A stretch of DNA of 64,000 nt from Nocardia vulneris (lineage in GTDB: Bacteria; Actinomycetota; Actinomycetes; Mycobacteriales; Mycobacteriaceae), in contig NZ_BDCI01000041.1 in the NCBI RefSeq assembly GCF_001613425.1, positions 1 through 64,000 on the forward strand, given 5' to 3'. The notes under the pieces are model-generated. The model was not told where the DNA came from, ran no database searches, and saw only the letters and a program-made list of their open reading frames with translations. This document shows positions 34,999-44,440 of this stretch, in pieces (position 1 is the stretch's first letter; each line of letters starts with the position of its first letter). The position numbers were made by a program, and so were the translations under genes.

Positions 34999-35523
34999 TC
35001 AGCCCTGGGTATTCGTGCGCGGGCGCATGTGCTCGAAGATCAGGATCGTCTCGGTCGAGGCGACCGCCGGATGCTCGCTGAGATTGTTGAGCACGAATCG
35101 GCGCAACTCGTCGGTGTGCGACGTGGCGACGTGGATCAGGTAGTCGTCGGCGCCCGCGATGAAGTACACGTTGAGCACCTCCTCGAATTCCGACATCTGC
35201 TCGCCGAACTCGGCGAGTTGCTGGCGTGCGCTGGCGCGCAACCGCACCGCGATCATGGCCTGCAGACTGCGGCCCAGTGCGGCGGGGTCGATATCGGCGT
35301 GAAATCCGCGAATCACCCCGCGCTCCACCAGGGCTCGGACCCGGCCGAGGCAGGTGGAGGGCGCGATGCCCGCGGCCGCGGCGAGCGCGTTGTTCGTCAT
35401 ACGCCCGTCGCGGGCGAGGTTGTCCAGCAGGATCCGGTCGATATCATCGATCGGGACACCGGCAGGCGGGTGCACCAGCTGAGCCGGTGCGCCCCCGCCG
35501 ACGGGTGATTCACTCTTACGCAT
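34999..35523 (-). CDS. aldR: Lrp/AsnC family regulator AldR
   Basis: 174 residues. Winged helix at about residues 25-75 (IDDIDRILLDNLARDGRMTNNALAAAAGIAPSTCLGRVRALVERGVI), then a RAM ligand-binding domain (MIAVRLRASARQQLAEF.., YFIAGADDYLIHVA). Its place convergent with ald identifies it as the alanine-responsive activator/repressor. Two GAATTWTCTTCG repeats spaced 30 bases lie upstream of its start, suggesting autoregulation. Confidence 0.92.
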   Translation of the reverse strand: MRKSESPVGGGAPAQLVHPPAGVPIDDIDRILLDNLARDGRMTNNALAAAAGIAPSTCLGRVRALVERGVIRGFHADIDPAALGRSLQAMIAVRLRASARQQLAEFGEQMSEFEEVLNVYFIAGADDYLIHVATSHTDELRRFVLNNLSEHPAVASTETILIFEHMRPRTNTQG

Positions 35524-35537
35524 GCCCCGACGGTACC

Positions 35538-35582
35538 GAATTTTCTTCGCGAGTCTATCGGTTGTTTGAATTATCTTCGTAA
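35538..35582. promoter_or_regulatory. AldR-type boxes upstream of aldR
   Basis: GAATTTTCTTCGCGA (35538-35552) and GAATTATCTTCGTAA (35568-35582), 30 bases apart, that is about three helical turns, start 15 bases upstream of aldR. The second is nearly identical to the box at 33729 before ald. Confidence 0.6.
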
Positions 35583-35616
35583 CTAGCCGGTCGCGTGGCG
35601 GCCTGCCGGGCGGCGT

Positions 35617-37011
35617 TCAGGCAGGTGGGCGCGGGTGCGGCCGAGCCTGCTCCAGTTGCGCGGCCACCGCCAGAATCGTCGTTTCGCCGTTGCTCGGCCC
35701 GACCAATTGCACCGCCAGCGGCAGCCCGTCCGCGCCGACACCGGCGGGCAGCGAGGCCGCCGGGTGGCCGGTCACATTCCAGAGCGCGGTGTAGGCGATC
35801 ATCGGGATGGAGGCGAGCTGCGCGCCGATCGTGTTCGCGCCGTCGAGCACGCCGATGTGCGGCGGGCGACCCGCGAGCGTAGGGGTGAGCAGCAGGTCGC
35901 AGTCGGCGAAGACGTGATCGGCCTTGCGCGCCAAGGCTTCTCCCTGACGAATCGCCCAGTCGAGGACCGGGCCGCGCGCCCAGGCGCCCATCCGGACCGT
36001 CTGGCGGGTGCGGCGTTCCAGGAACTGCGGATGCTCCACCTCCGCGGCTTCGGCGCGGACGCCGCCGAAGAACTGCGGATAGAACGCGTGCGTGGATTCG
36101 TGGTAGCCGGGATCCACCTCGAAAACCGAATGTCCCAGCTCGGTAAGCAGTTTCGCGGTGTCCCGGACCGCGCGCACGTGCTCGGGGTCCGGTTTCGCCA
36201 GCGGCGTCACCGATTTCGTGCTGTAGCCGATGCGCAGCGGCGCGCCGGGCTGCCGGGCCGCCTGCTCGAACGAGCGGGCGGGCTCGGGTGCGGTGAACCG
36301 GGCGCCGGGCACGTTGCCGCGGATCACGTCGAAGACGATCGCGGCATCGAGCACGCCGCGGGCCAGCGGGCCGAGCACGCCGAGGGTCAGCCAGAGATGG
36401 TCGCTCGGGGCCACCGGCACCCGGCCACGCTGCGGTTTCAGCCCGAACAGGCCACAGCAGGCCGACGGGATCCGGATCGAGCCGCCGCCGTCACTGCCCA
36501 TCGCGACCGGGACCAGGCCGGCCGCGACCGCGGCGGCCGAACCGCCGCTCGAACCGCCCGTGGTGCGGGTCCGGTCCCACGGATTACGGGTCACGCCGAA
36601 GGTGCTCGACTCGGTGAACGGCCACTGCCCGAATTCCGGCATCGTGGTCTTGCCGACGATGATCGCGCCGGCCGCGCGCAACCGGCGGATCACCTCCGCA
36701 TCCGCCCGCGCCGGGGAGGTATTGGCCCGGGTGCCGAAGCTGGTCACGAAACCGGCGATGTCGATCTCGTCCTTGACCGCGATCGGGATGCCGTGCAGCG
36801 GGCCGACCGGACCGGCGGCCCGTTCCCGATCCCGCTCGACCGCTTCGGCGCGGGCCTGCTCATGGAAGACCCGGGTGAACGCGTTGAGATCCGCGGCGTC
36901 GTCGATGCCGTCGAGGGTGGCGCCGACGAGTTCCCGGCTGGACAGCGCCCCCTGTTCGAGCAGTTCGCGCTGCTCGACCAGACCCGCGGCGACGACGTCC
37001 TGGAGATCCAT
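35617..37011 (-). CDS. Amidase signature family hydrolase
   Basis: 464 residues. The Ser-cisSer-Lys triad is visible as K80 (IAVKDE), S154 and S178 in GGSSGGSAAAVAAG and SDGGGSIRIPS. Typical length for AtzE/GatA-like amidases acting on small amides; the substrate cannot be inferred and GatCAB membership is unlikely with no gatB/C nearby. It lies 127 bases downstream of the glucarate dehydratase on the same strand and might be read through from that operon, or be independent. Confidence 0.88.
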   Translation of the reverse strand: MDLQDVVAAGLVEQRELLEQGALSSRELVGATLDGIDDAADLNAFTRVFHEQARAEAVERDRERAAGPVGPLHGIPIAVKDEIDIAGFVTSFGTRANTSPARADAEVIRRLRAAGAIIVGKTTMPEFGQWPFTESSTFGVTRNPWDRTRTTGGSSGGSAAAVAAGLVPVAMGSDGGGSIRIPSACCGLFGLKPQRGRVPVAPSDHLWLTLGVLGPLARGVLDAAIVFDVIRGNVPGARFTAPEPARSFEQAARQPGAPLRIGYSTKSVTPLAKPDPEHVRAVRDTAKLLTELGHSVFEVDPGYHESTHAFYPQFFGGVRAEAAEVEHPQFLERRTRQTVRMGAWARGPVLDWAIRQGEALARKADHVFADCDLLLTPTLAGRPPHIGVLDGANTIGAQLASIPMIAYTALWNVTGHPAASLPAGVGADGLPLAVQLVGPSNGETTILAVAAQLEQARPHPRPPA

Positions 37012-37138
37012 CTGCTTTCCGCTCCTCTCGGATCACACCGCGGCGTGACCAGTGCGATCCAGCCGTCGTGCCGAAGACACGACAGTAGATAGTCGAATGA
37101 CCATTCCGCAATGAATACGGCCCCGGATCACAAGGAGT

Positions 37139-38419
37139 TCAGTATTTCGGCGAACCAGGCGGATGATATCCGGGGACCGCGACACGCATGGCCGCGACGT
37201 CGTCGCGCTCGCGCATGGCGGGCAGTTCCTGCCACCGCCGATGCAGCCGGGCCAGGGCGTCGCGGTCGAGTTCGACGCCCAGGCCCGGGGTATCGGTGAC
37301 GGTGAGCGCGCCGTCGGTGAAGCCGAACGGTTCGGTGATGACGTCCTCCGGCTGCCACGGATAGTGCGTGTCGCAGGCGTAGTCGAGGTGCGCCACGGTC
37401 GCGGCCACCTGGGTCATGGCGGCCAGGCTGATGCCGAGGTGGGTGTTGGAGTGCATGGAGATGCCCTTGCCGTAGGCCTGGCAGACCGCGGCGAGCTCGC
37501 GGGTGGCGTGCAGGCCGCCCCAGAAGTGATGGTCCGACAGCACGACCTGAACCGCGTCGGCGTCGAACGCGGGCCGGATCTCGGCGGTGGCCGTGACGAT
37601 CATGTTGGTGGCCAAGGTCATTCCGGTGCGCCGGTGCAGTTCGGCCATGTCGGCGAGGCGGGCGGTGGGATCCTCGAGATATTCCACGACGCCCGTGAGC
37701 TGCTCGGCGACCGCGGTCGCGGTGGCGAGCGACCAGCCGCCGTTCGGGTCCAAACGCAGGGGATGGCCGGGGAACGCTGCGGCCAGCGCGCGGATCGCGG
37801 CCACCTCGGCCGCGGGCGGCAGCACACCGCCTTTCAGCTTGAACGAGCGGAATCCGCCTCGGGCGCTGAACATCTCGGCCAACCGGACCACGCCGGCCGG
37901 ATCGAGCACCTCCCCCCAGTCGTCGGACGGTGCGTCGGGCATCGGGTGTTCGGCCCACTTGTAGAACAGATAGCCGGAATAGTCGACGCGATCGCGGACC
38001 TTGCCGCCGAGCAGCGCGTGCACGGGCAGGCCCAGCTCGCGGCCGAGCGCGTCGAGTGCGGCGGTCTCGAAGGCGGACAGCACACTGAGCCGGACCTTGT
38101 CCGTGGTGAGGGTGCCGCGCAGACCGCCCGCGATCGGGTTGTCCGCCAGCACCTGGGCATCCGGCCGGTCGCCGTCGAGCAGCCGGAGGGCGTTGACCGC
38201 GGTCACCGGCAGGCCGATCAGGCTCGGCGCCGCTGCGGCCGCGCGGTCGAGATACTGCCGGTCGCCGTAGGTCTCGCCGAGACCGATCGCGCCGCTGTCG
38301 GTTTCGAGTTCCACGATCAGTCGCGGCGTGTACGGCTGGTGCACGCCGCCGACATTGAGCAGCGGCGCGTCGGCGATCAGGATGGGGGTGAGGCGGATGT
38401 CGGTGATGCGGCCGGACAT
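37139..38419 (-). CDS. gudD: Glucarate dehydratase
   Basis: 426 residues of the enolase superfamily; converts D-glucarate (or galactarate) to 5-keto-4-deoxyglucarate. The KxK acid/base pair is in FKLKGG (K194, K196), metal ligands in RLDPNGGWS (D224, N226) and YLEDPT, and the H-D dyad region is SDHHFWGG with MHSNTHLGIS (H323/H327). These details match GlucD enzymes. It starts 2 bases after the aldehyde dehydrogenase stop, so the two are co-translated. Confidence 0.92.
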   Translation of the reverse strand: MSGRITDIRLTPILIADAPLLNVGGVHQPYTPRLIVELETDSGAIGLGETYGDRQYLDRAAAAAPSLIGLPVTAVNALRLLDGDRPDAQVLADNPIAGGLRGTLTTDKVRLSVLSAFETAALDALGRELGLPVHALLGGKVRDRVDYSGYLFYKWAEHPMPDAPSDDWGEVLDPAGVVRLAEMFSARGGFRSFKLKGGVLPPAAEVAAIRALAAAFPGHPLRLDPNGGWSLATATAVAEQLTGVVEYLEDPTARLADMAELHRRTGMTLATNMIVTATAEIRPAFDADAVQVVLSDHHFWGGLHATRELAAVCQAYGKGISMHSNTHLGISLAAMTQVAATVAHLDYACDTHYPWQPEDVITEPFGFTDGALTVTDTPGLGVELDRDALARLHRRWQELPAMRERDDVAAMRVAVPGYHPPGSPKY

Positions 38420-38421
38420 GA

Positions 38422-39873
38422 TCAGTCCCGCTTTCCGTCGATGCGGCGTGGCAGTCGCCAGGGGTTGTCCTCACGCAGCGCGGGCGGTAGCAACTCGTCG
38501 GGGAACCCTTGCCAGGCAACCGGTCTCAGGAACCGCTCGATCGCGGCGGTGCCCACCGACGTGGTGGTGGGGGCGGTGGTGGCCGGATACGGGCCGCCGT
38601 GCTGCTGGGCCCAGGACACCGTGACGCCCGTGGGCCAGTCGTTCCAGAGCAGGCGGCCTGCCAGCGCGGTCAGGGCGGGCAACAGTTCCCGGACGGTCTC
38701 GAACTCGTCGTCCTCGGCCCAGATCGTGGCGGTGAGACCGGGTTCGAGCTGTCGCAGCAGTGTTCGAAGGTCGGTGTGACTCGGGTACTCGACCACCAGT
38801 GCGGCGGGACCGAAGCATTCGGCGGCGAGCAGATCGCCTGCGGCGCGGAAATCCGCCGCGCTCACGCGCAGCAATGTCGGCCGCACCAGGTCGTCGGTGG
38901 TGTCCGGCGCGAAAAGTGCGTTGACCGAGGGATATTCGATCAGATCGGTGAGCCGTGACCGGAAGCCCGCCGCGACGCGGGGGTTGAGCAGAGGCTGCCC
39001 CGGTAGGGCAGCGACCGCGGCACCGAGGGTTTCGGCGAGGCCGTGATCCGACGGCAGCAGCAACAGACCCGGCTTGGTGCAGAACTGGCCCGCGCCCAAG
39101 GTGAACGAGCCCACGAAACCCGCGACGATCTCCGGGCCACGCGCACGAATCGCCCCCGGTAGCACCACGACCGGGTTCACGCTGCCCAGTTCGCCGTAGA
39201 ACGGGATCGGCCGCGGCCGCGACACGGCGATATCGAACAGCGCCCGCCCGCCGGACACCGAGCCGGTGAACGCGGCCGCGGCGATCGCGGGATGGCGCAC
39301 CGTGGTCGTGCCCGCCTCGATCCCGTGGATCACGGCGAACGTGCCCGCCGGAGCACCGGCCGCGCGCAACGCGTCTCGCACGATCGTGCCGGTGCGTTCG
39401 GACAGGCGCGGGTGTCCGGGATGCGCTTTGAGCACGACCGGGCAGCCCGCCGCCAGCGCGGCGGCGGTATCGCCGCCCGCGACGCTGAACGCGAACGGGA
39501 AGTTGCTCGCCGCGAACACCACTGTCGGTCCGAGCGGAACTACGCTGCGTCGCAAGTCGGGTCGCGGTCCCATCGGCCACTGCGGGTCGGCGTGGTCGAC
39601 GGTCGCGCGCAGGAACGCACCGTCGGCGAGCACCTCGGCGAACAGGCGCAACTGGAAGGTGGTGCGCGCCAGTTCACCACGCAGCCGTGGGTGTTCCGGC
39701 AGGTGTGTTTCCGCGGCGGCCAACGGGATCAGCTCGTCGGCGGCGGCATCGAGCGCGTCGGCCACCTGTCGCAGCCAGCAAGCGCGGTCGGCCGGTGTGC
39801 TGTCCGCCAGCACTGCGGCGGCCGCGGCGGCCGCGTCGATGATCCGGGCCAGCTCGTCCGGTGCGGTGTCCAT
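38422..39873 (-). CDS. 2-oxoglutarate semialdehyde dehydrogenase (KGSADH)
   Basis: 483 residues of the aldehyde dehydrogenase family; oxidises 2,5-dioxopentanoate to 2-oxoglutarate, the last step of the oxidative hexuronate route. Catalytic cysteine in TLGAGQFCTKPG and glutamate in YGELGSVNPV; FPFAFSVAGGDTA, ATTTA-like loops and PVVLKAHPGHP match KGSADH (AraE/GucD-type) rather than betaine or succinate semialdehyde enzymes. A GGAGGA site 6 bases ahead of ATG 39873 decides the start; the frame is open 8 codons further up. Confidence 0.88.
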   Translation of the reverse strand: MDTAPDELARIIDAAAAAAAVLADSTPADRACWLRQVADALDAAADELIPLAAAETHLPEHPRLRGELARTTFQLRLFAEVLADGAFLRATVDHADPQWPMGPRPDLRRSVVPLGPTVVFAASNFPFAFSVAGGDTAAALAAGCPVVLKAHPGHPRLSERTGTIVRDALRAAGAPAGTFAVIHGIEAGTTTVRHPAIAAAAFTGSVSGGRALFDIAVSRPRPIPFYGELGSVNPVVVLPGAIRARGPEIVAGFVGSFTLGAGQFCTKPGLLLLPSDHGLAETLGAAVAALPGQPLLNPRVAAGFRSRLTDLIEYPSVNALFAPDTTDDLVRPTLLRVSAADFRAAGDLLAAECFGPAALVVEYPSHTDLRTLLRQLEPGLTATIWAEDDEFETVRELLPALTALAGRLLWNDWPTGVTVSWAQQHGGPYPATTAPTTTSVGTAAIERFLRPVAWQGFPDELLPPALREDNPWRLPRRIDGKRD

Positions 39874-39982
39874 GAGTTCCTCCGAGAAGTCAGGCATGAT
39901 CGATGATGACCTGGCTTTCCCAGATCCACTTCCATCGCGAAATGCGGTGCCAATTGCAGGTTTTCGCTCGCGGCGCGGGCCA

Positions 39983-40954
39983 TCACGCGCAGGAACGGGG
40001 TGATGCCGCCGATTCGCGGGGCGTCCGGTTGGCTGATGTCGTTCGCACCCGCGCGGTCAGTTCCGTCAGTTCGGCCAGTTCCGTTTCGGTCAGGTTCGTC
40101 AGGGGCGGGCGCACCGGCCCGGCGGGTCGGCCGACCGCGGCCAACCCGGCCTTGATGATCGAGACCGCGTAGCCGGGACGGCGATCGCGGATGTCCAGGT
40201 AGGGGAGCACGAAGGCGCGCAACAGCCGATAGACGGTATCCCGATCGTGGGCGCGCACCGCCGCGTAGAAGGCGAGCGCGAACTCCGGCAGGAAATTGAA
40301 GATGGCCGAAGAGTATGTGGTGACGCCCATTTCGGTGTACGGCAGCGCGAAGGTCTCCGCGGTGGGCAGGCCGCCGATGAAGGTGAGCCGGTCGCCGAGG
40401 CGGGCGTAGATCCGGGTCATCGTCTCGATATTGCCGACGCCGTCCTTGAATCCGATCAGGTTCGGGCAGCGGTCGGCCATCCGCGCCAGCGTCACGTCGT
40501 TGCAGGTGGCGTTGGCCCGGCTGTAGAAGATGACGCCGAGCGAGGTCGCCGCGCAGACGGTGGCGACATGTTCCACCAGGCCCTCCGGCCCGGCTTCGGT
40601 CAGGTAGGGCGGCAGTAACAGAATGCCTTCCGCGCCCGCGATTTCGGCGGCTCTGGCCTGTTCCACCGCGGCCGCGGTGCCCGCCGTCGCGGGGGCGATG
40701 ACCGGTATGCGGCCTGCTGTCTCGGCGACCGCCGCGCGGACCACCTGATCGATCTCCGCGGGCGTGAGCGAGAAGCCCTCACCGGTGCCGCCCGCGGCGA
40801 ACAAGCCGGCCACGTCGTATTGGGCAAGCCAGGCAATGTGTTTGCGATACGCGGACTCGTCGAAGGCGAGATCGGTATCGAAATGGGTGACCGGGAACGA
40901 CAGCAAACCCTGACCCAGGGCCGGGCCGAGTTCCGCGGCGGACAGATGCGACAT
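39983..40954 (-). CDS. kdgD: 5-dehydro-4-deoxyglucarate dehydratase (decarboxylating)
   Basis: 323 residues of the DapA/NAL superfamily; converts 5-keto-4-deoxyglucarate to 2-oxoglutarate semialdehyde and CO2. Schiff-base lysine K170 in LIGFKDGVGN, tyrosine Y144 in VIFYSRAN, and GGTGEGFSLT near residue 55 fit KdgD. The C-terminus runs about 20 residues past the usual family end (TTSANRTPRESAAS), so a small terminal frameshift or an extended tail is possible. It is followed by the aldehyde dehydrogenase after 109 bases and preceded by lysR by 10. Confidence 0.88.
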   Translation of the reverse strand: MSHLSAAELGPALGQGLLSFPVTHFDTDLAFDESAYRKHIAWLAQYDVAGLFAAGGTGEGFSLTPAEIDQVVRAAVAETAGRIPVIAPATAGTAAAVEQARAAEIAGAEGILLLPPYLTEAGPEGLVEHVATVCAATSLGVIFYSRANATCNDVTLARMADRCPNLIGFKDGVGNIETMTRIYARLGDRLTFIGGLPTAETFALPYTEMGVTTYSSAIFNFLPEFALAFYAAVRAHDRDTVYRLLRAFVLPYLDIRDRRPGYAVSIIKAGLAAVGRPAGPVRPPLTNLTETELAELTELTARVRTTSANRTPRESAASPRSCA

Positions 40955-40964
40955 CGTGTTCCTT

Positions 40965-41849
40965 TCAATGGGCGGGTGGCGGCGCGTCGAGCAGCTGCAC
41001 GATCCGGTGCAGTGCCGGATTCGCGCAGTCCCGCCGCCAGACCGCGTACAGGACAACCGGATCGTCGACGCCGTCCAGCGGCCGGAACCGCACGCCGTCG
41101 GGATGGAGGTGACCGGCGGTTTCGGGCACCAAGGCCAGACCGCGGCCCGCCGCGACCAAGGCGAGCATGGTGTGCACCTGCGTCAGTTCGTGCGTCGACG
41201 TATAGGGCACGGCCGCAAGGATTCCCGCGACGAGGTCAGCGAAATACCGGGCCGGGCCCGGCGCGTACACCAGCAGCGTCTCGCCGCCGAGCCGTTCCAC
41301 GGCGATCGGACCGGGCACGGCCAGCGGGTGGTCCGCGGGCACCGCCAGCATCAGCCGCTCGGAATGCACCAGTTCGCAATCGAATTCGGTGCGGTCGAAC
41401 GGCGGCCGGGCCAGTGCCAGGTCCAGCTTGCCGCTGCGCAGATTCTCGAACTGAACCGAGCTCACCATTTCGCGCAACACCACCTCGACGCCGGGCAGGC
41501 CCTGCTCGATGTGGTTGAGAAAGCGGCCGAGGAAACCGAACCCGGAGGCCGCGGTGAATCCGATGCGGACCGTCCCGGCCCCGCCCGCGGCGACCAGGCG
41601 GGCCGTCCCCGGTGCGCCCTCGGCGAGGGCGAGCAGGCGGCGCGCCTCGATCAGGAACACCTCGCCCGCGGGGGTCAGCTGCGCCTGCCGCTGACTACGA
41701 TCGAACAGCTCGACCCCGATCTCGCGTTCCAGCTTCTGGATCTGCCTGCTGAGCGGGGGCTGGGTCATCCGCAGCCGGTCGGCCGCGCGGCGGAAGCTGC
41801 GCTCCTCGGCGACCATGACGAAGCCACGCACCTGTTCGAGTGAAACCAT
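40965..41849 (-). CDS. LysR family regulator of the hexuronate cluster
   Basis: 294 residues. N-terminal LysR helix-turn-helix at about residues 5-62 (VRGFVMVAEERSFRRAADRLRMTQPPLSRQIQKLEREIG), then a LysR-type effector domain. It sits inside the cluster, 10 bases before kdgD, not divergent as usual, so it is probably co-transcribed with the genes it controls. The inducer may be a pathway acid such as glucarate; inferred. Confidence 0.9.
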   Translation of the reverse strand: MVSLEQVRGFVMVAEERSFRRAADRLRMTQPPLSRQIQKLEREIGVELFDRSQRQAQLTPAGEVFLIEARRLLALAEGAPGTARLVAAGGAGTVRIGFTAASGFGFLGRFLNHIEQGLPGVEVVLREMVSSVQFENLRSGKLDLALARPPFDRTEFDCELVHSERLMLAVPADHPLAVPGPIAVERLGGETLLVYAPGPARYFADLVAGILAAVPYTSTHELTQVHTMLALVAAGRGLALVPETAGHLHPDGVRFRPLDGVDDPVVLYAVWRRDCANPALHRIVQLLDAPPPAH

Positions 41850-41950
41850 GAGGCCCAGCCTGCCCGCGTCGGAGGGCTGCCGCCGCGCATCCGGCAAGCC
41901 GACCCGGTACCGGTCTCGACGGCGCGACCGATCGTCGTGCGCTGCGGTGC

Positions 41951-42964
41951 TCATGCGCCGGGCAGGTCGATGATCTCGACCCAGTTGGGGTTGCGGCCGA
42001 CCGTGCGGCGGTGCACGGCGGTGAGCGCACCGGTCGCGGGATCGATGGCGTAGCTGGTCACCGCGTGGGACTTCTGACCCGCCGCGACGAGGAAGCGCCC
42101 GCTCGGATCGATGGCGAAACCGCGCGGCTGCGCCTCGGTGCGGGTGTGGCCGATCGGCTCGAGCGCTCCGGTGTCGCCGTCGACGCGCAAGCCCGCGAGG
42201 GTGTCCGAGCTGCGCTCCGAGACGTAGAGGTAGCGGCCGTCCGGCGTGACGCGCAGTTCGGAGACCCATGGGCTGCCCGAAAAGCCCTGGGGGAGCGCGG
42301 AGCTCGACATCGCCGGGGTCAGCGTGCCGATCGGCGGATCGAACAGGTAGCTCTGCACGGTGCCGTCCAGCTCGTGGCACGCGAGGACCACCCGGCCGCT
42401 CGGATGGAATACGAGGTGCCGCGGGCCCGCGCCGAGCGGGGTCTCGACGGCGGCGGGCCGGTTCGGCGTCAACCTGCCGGAAGCCGCGTCGAAACGATAT
42501 TGCAGGACGTGATCGCCGCCCAGCACCGCGACGAACACGAAACGATTGGCCGGATCGACGACGATCGAATGCGCGTGCGGGGCAGTGGCGATCACCTCGT
42601 CCGGCCGCGGGCGGACGGTGCCGTTCGCGGCGATCGGCTGCACCGAGATCTGGTCGCCGCTGTACGAGGCGCCGAACAGGTACCGCCCGGTCCGGTCGGT
42701 CGACAGATAGGCCATGTTGTCCGGCAGCAGGGTCGAGCGCAGGCCGATCAGCCGTCCGTTCGTCGGTTCGATACCGAAAGCCGTGACCGAGAACGGTTCC
42801 GAGCGCAGTCCCGCATACAGATACCGGTGGTCCGGGGACACCGCCAACGGCATCACCGTGCCGTCCACCGGCACCGCGGCCACCGGCGTCAGCCCGCCGG
42901 TGGCGTCGAGTCGCAGCACCGAGATCTCGCGGCTGTCGGCGTTGGACACGTAGACGACGGTCAC
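41951..42964 (-). CDS. YbhE-type lactonase, probable glucaro/galactaro-lactonase
   Basis: 337 residues of the seven-bladed beta-propeller lactonase family (Pgl of E. coli). Repeated blade motifs end in DPSGRF, DPANRF, SPDHRYLY and TPDGRYLYVSERSSD; the YbhE-like VVYVSNADSREISVL start is typical. In this cluster, between uronate dehydrogenase and glucarate dehydratase, it most likely opens the glucarolactone made by Udh; the family is also known as 6-phosphogluconolactonase. A GTG start overlaps the upstream MFS stop (GTGA). Confidence 0.82.
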   Translation of the reverse strand: MTVVYVSNADSREISVLRLDATGGLTPVAAVPVDGTVMPLAVSPDHRYLYAGLRSEPFSVTAFGIEPTNGRLIGLRSTLLPDNMAYLSTDRTGRYLFGASYSGDQISVQPIAANGTVRPRPDEVIATAPHAHSIVVDPANRFVFVAVLGGDHVLQYRFDAASGRLTPNRPAAVETPLGAGPRHLVFHPSGRVVLACHELDGTVQSYLFDPPIGTLTPAMSSSALPQGFSGSPWVSELRVTPDGRYLYVSERSSDTLAGLRVDGDTGALEPIGHTRTEAQPRGFAIDPSGRFLVAAGQKSHAVTSYAIDPATGALTAVHRRTVGRNPNWVEIIDLPGA

Positions 42965-44364
42965 GCCTGCTGTCCCGTCGGTTGCCCGCCGACCCGGGCA
43001 CGCAGCTCGAGTTCGATCTCCTCCAGGCTGCGGCCGTTGGTCTCCGGGACGAACCGCTGGACGAGCAGGAACATCACCACGCTGACGCCCGCGAAACACC
43101 AGGCCGATTTGGCCAGGCCCAGCTGGTCGTTCATCACCGGGAACAGGAAGGTGATCGCGAAGGTCGAACTCCACAGCACCACGCTGCCCACGCCCATACC
43201 GACACCGCGCACCCGCAGCGGGAAGATCTCCGCCATCATCACCCAGACCACCGCGCCCCAGCCGAGTTCGTAACCGGCCAGATAGACGTTGAGCAGGATC
43301 AGGGTGGTCAAGCCGGTGACGGTGCTGTTGTCCACGGTGAGCACGACGACGCCGAGCAAGAACAGCGACACCGCCATGCAGACATTGCCGAGCAGCAGCA
43401 ACGGTTTTCGGCCCCACCGGTCGACCACGAAGATCACCCACGCCGTGAACGCCACCTTGACCGCGCCGAGCACGATGGCCGCCAGCAGCGAGGTGGAGTT
43501 GCCGAAGCCGAGATCGGTGAACATGGTGGGCGCGTAGAGGTTCACCGCGTTGACGCCCGAGAACTGCTGGCCGACAGCGAGAATCAGCGCGACGAGCAAC
43601 GCGGGCCGGGCCCAGGGCGCCCACAGGTCGCGCAGCCTGCCCCGCTGCGCCACGTCGAGCTGATCGACCCTGCGAATGTTGTCCAGCTCGGCGTCGATTT
43701 CGGTGGAACGGTGAGTGCCTGCCAGCACGGCGCGTGCTTCGTCTTCGCGGCCGGCTTTCACCAGCCAGCGTGGCGTTTCGGGCAGCACGGTCATACCGGC
43801 GAACAAGGCCACCGCGGGGATGACGGCGACGCCGAACATCAAACGCCAGTTGCCGGAACCGGACAGCAGCCAGTCGACGATGTAGGCGAGCAGGATGCCG
43901 GAGACGATCATCAGCTGGTTCAGCGTCGAGAGCGCGACGCGCGCCCGGGTCGGGGCCAGTTCGGACAGATAGGTGGGCACGGTCGCCGACGAACAACCCA
44001 CCGCGATACCGGTGACGAAACGGGCGATCACCAGCACCGTGACATTCGGCGCCGCGGCGCATCCGAGCGCGCCGAGCCCGAAGACCGCGGCCGCGATCAT
44101 GATGGTGCGGCGGCGGCCGAGCCGGTCGGTCAGGCGGCCCGCGGCGGCGGCGCCGAGGATCGCGCCCGCCGCCAGGCAGCCGCCGATCACGCCCTTGGTG
44201 ACCGAGGACAACTCCCACGCGTCCTTGACGAACAACAGCACGCCCGAGATGACGCCCAGGTCGTAGCCGAAGAGAATGCCACCGAGCGCGCCGAAGAAGT
44301 AGAGGAAGTGAACATTGGTGCCGAGGGCGGATTTTCGACCCGGCACCGTGGATTCATCGTGCAT
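42961..44364 (-). CDS. Sugar porter family MFS transporter, probable hexuronate uptake
   Basis: 467 residues, 12 helices. Sugar porter signatures are clear: GYDLGVISG near the N-terminus, GRLTDRLGRRRTIM, RFVTGIAVGCSSATVPTYLSE, the internal PETPRWLVKAGR, QQFSGVNAVNLYAP, VDRWGRKPLLL and the final FVPETNGRSLEEIE. Sugar uptake by H+ symport is expected, and glucuronate or galacturonate from context. It follows udh by 76 bases and is overlapped by the lactonase gene. Confidence 0.9.
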   Translation of the reverse strand: MHDESTVPGRKSALGTNVHFLYFFGALGGILFGYDLGVISGVLLFVKDAWELSSVTKGVIGGCLAAGAILGAAAAGRLTDRLGRRRTIMIAAAVFGLGALGCAAAPNVTVLVIARFVTGIAVGCSSATVPTYLSELAPTRARVALSTLNQLMIVSGILLAYIVDWLLSGSGNWRLMFGVAVIPAVALFAGMTVLPETPRWLVKAGREDEARAVLAGTHRSTEIDAELDNIRRVDQLDVAQRGRLRDLWAPWARPALLVALILAVGQQFSGVNAVNLYAPTMFTDLGFGNSTSLLAAIVLGAVKVAFTAWVIFVVDRWGRKPLLLLGNVCMAVSLFLLGVVVLTVDNSTVTGLTTLILLNVYLAGYELGWGAVVWVMMAEIFPLRVRGVGMGVGSVVLWSSTFAITFLFPVMNDQLGLAKSAWCFAGVSVVMFLLVQRFVPETNGRSLEEIELELRARVGGQPTGQQA

Positions 44365-44440
44365 TGTGTTGCGCTTCTTTCGCGGTCGAGCAAGCACCCG
44401 TCGCGGCGGGGGCCGCACGGGCGTTGTCGAGAGATGGGTG

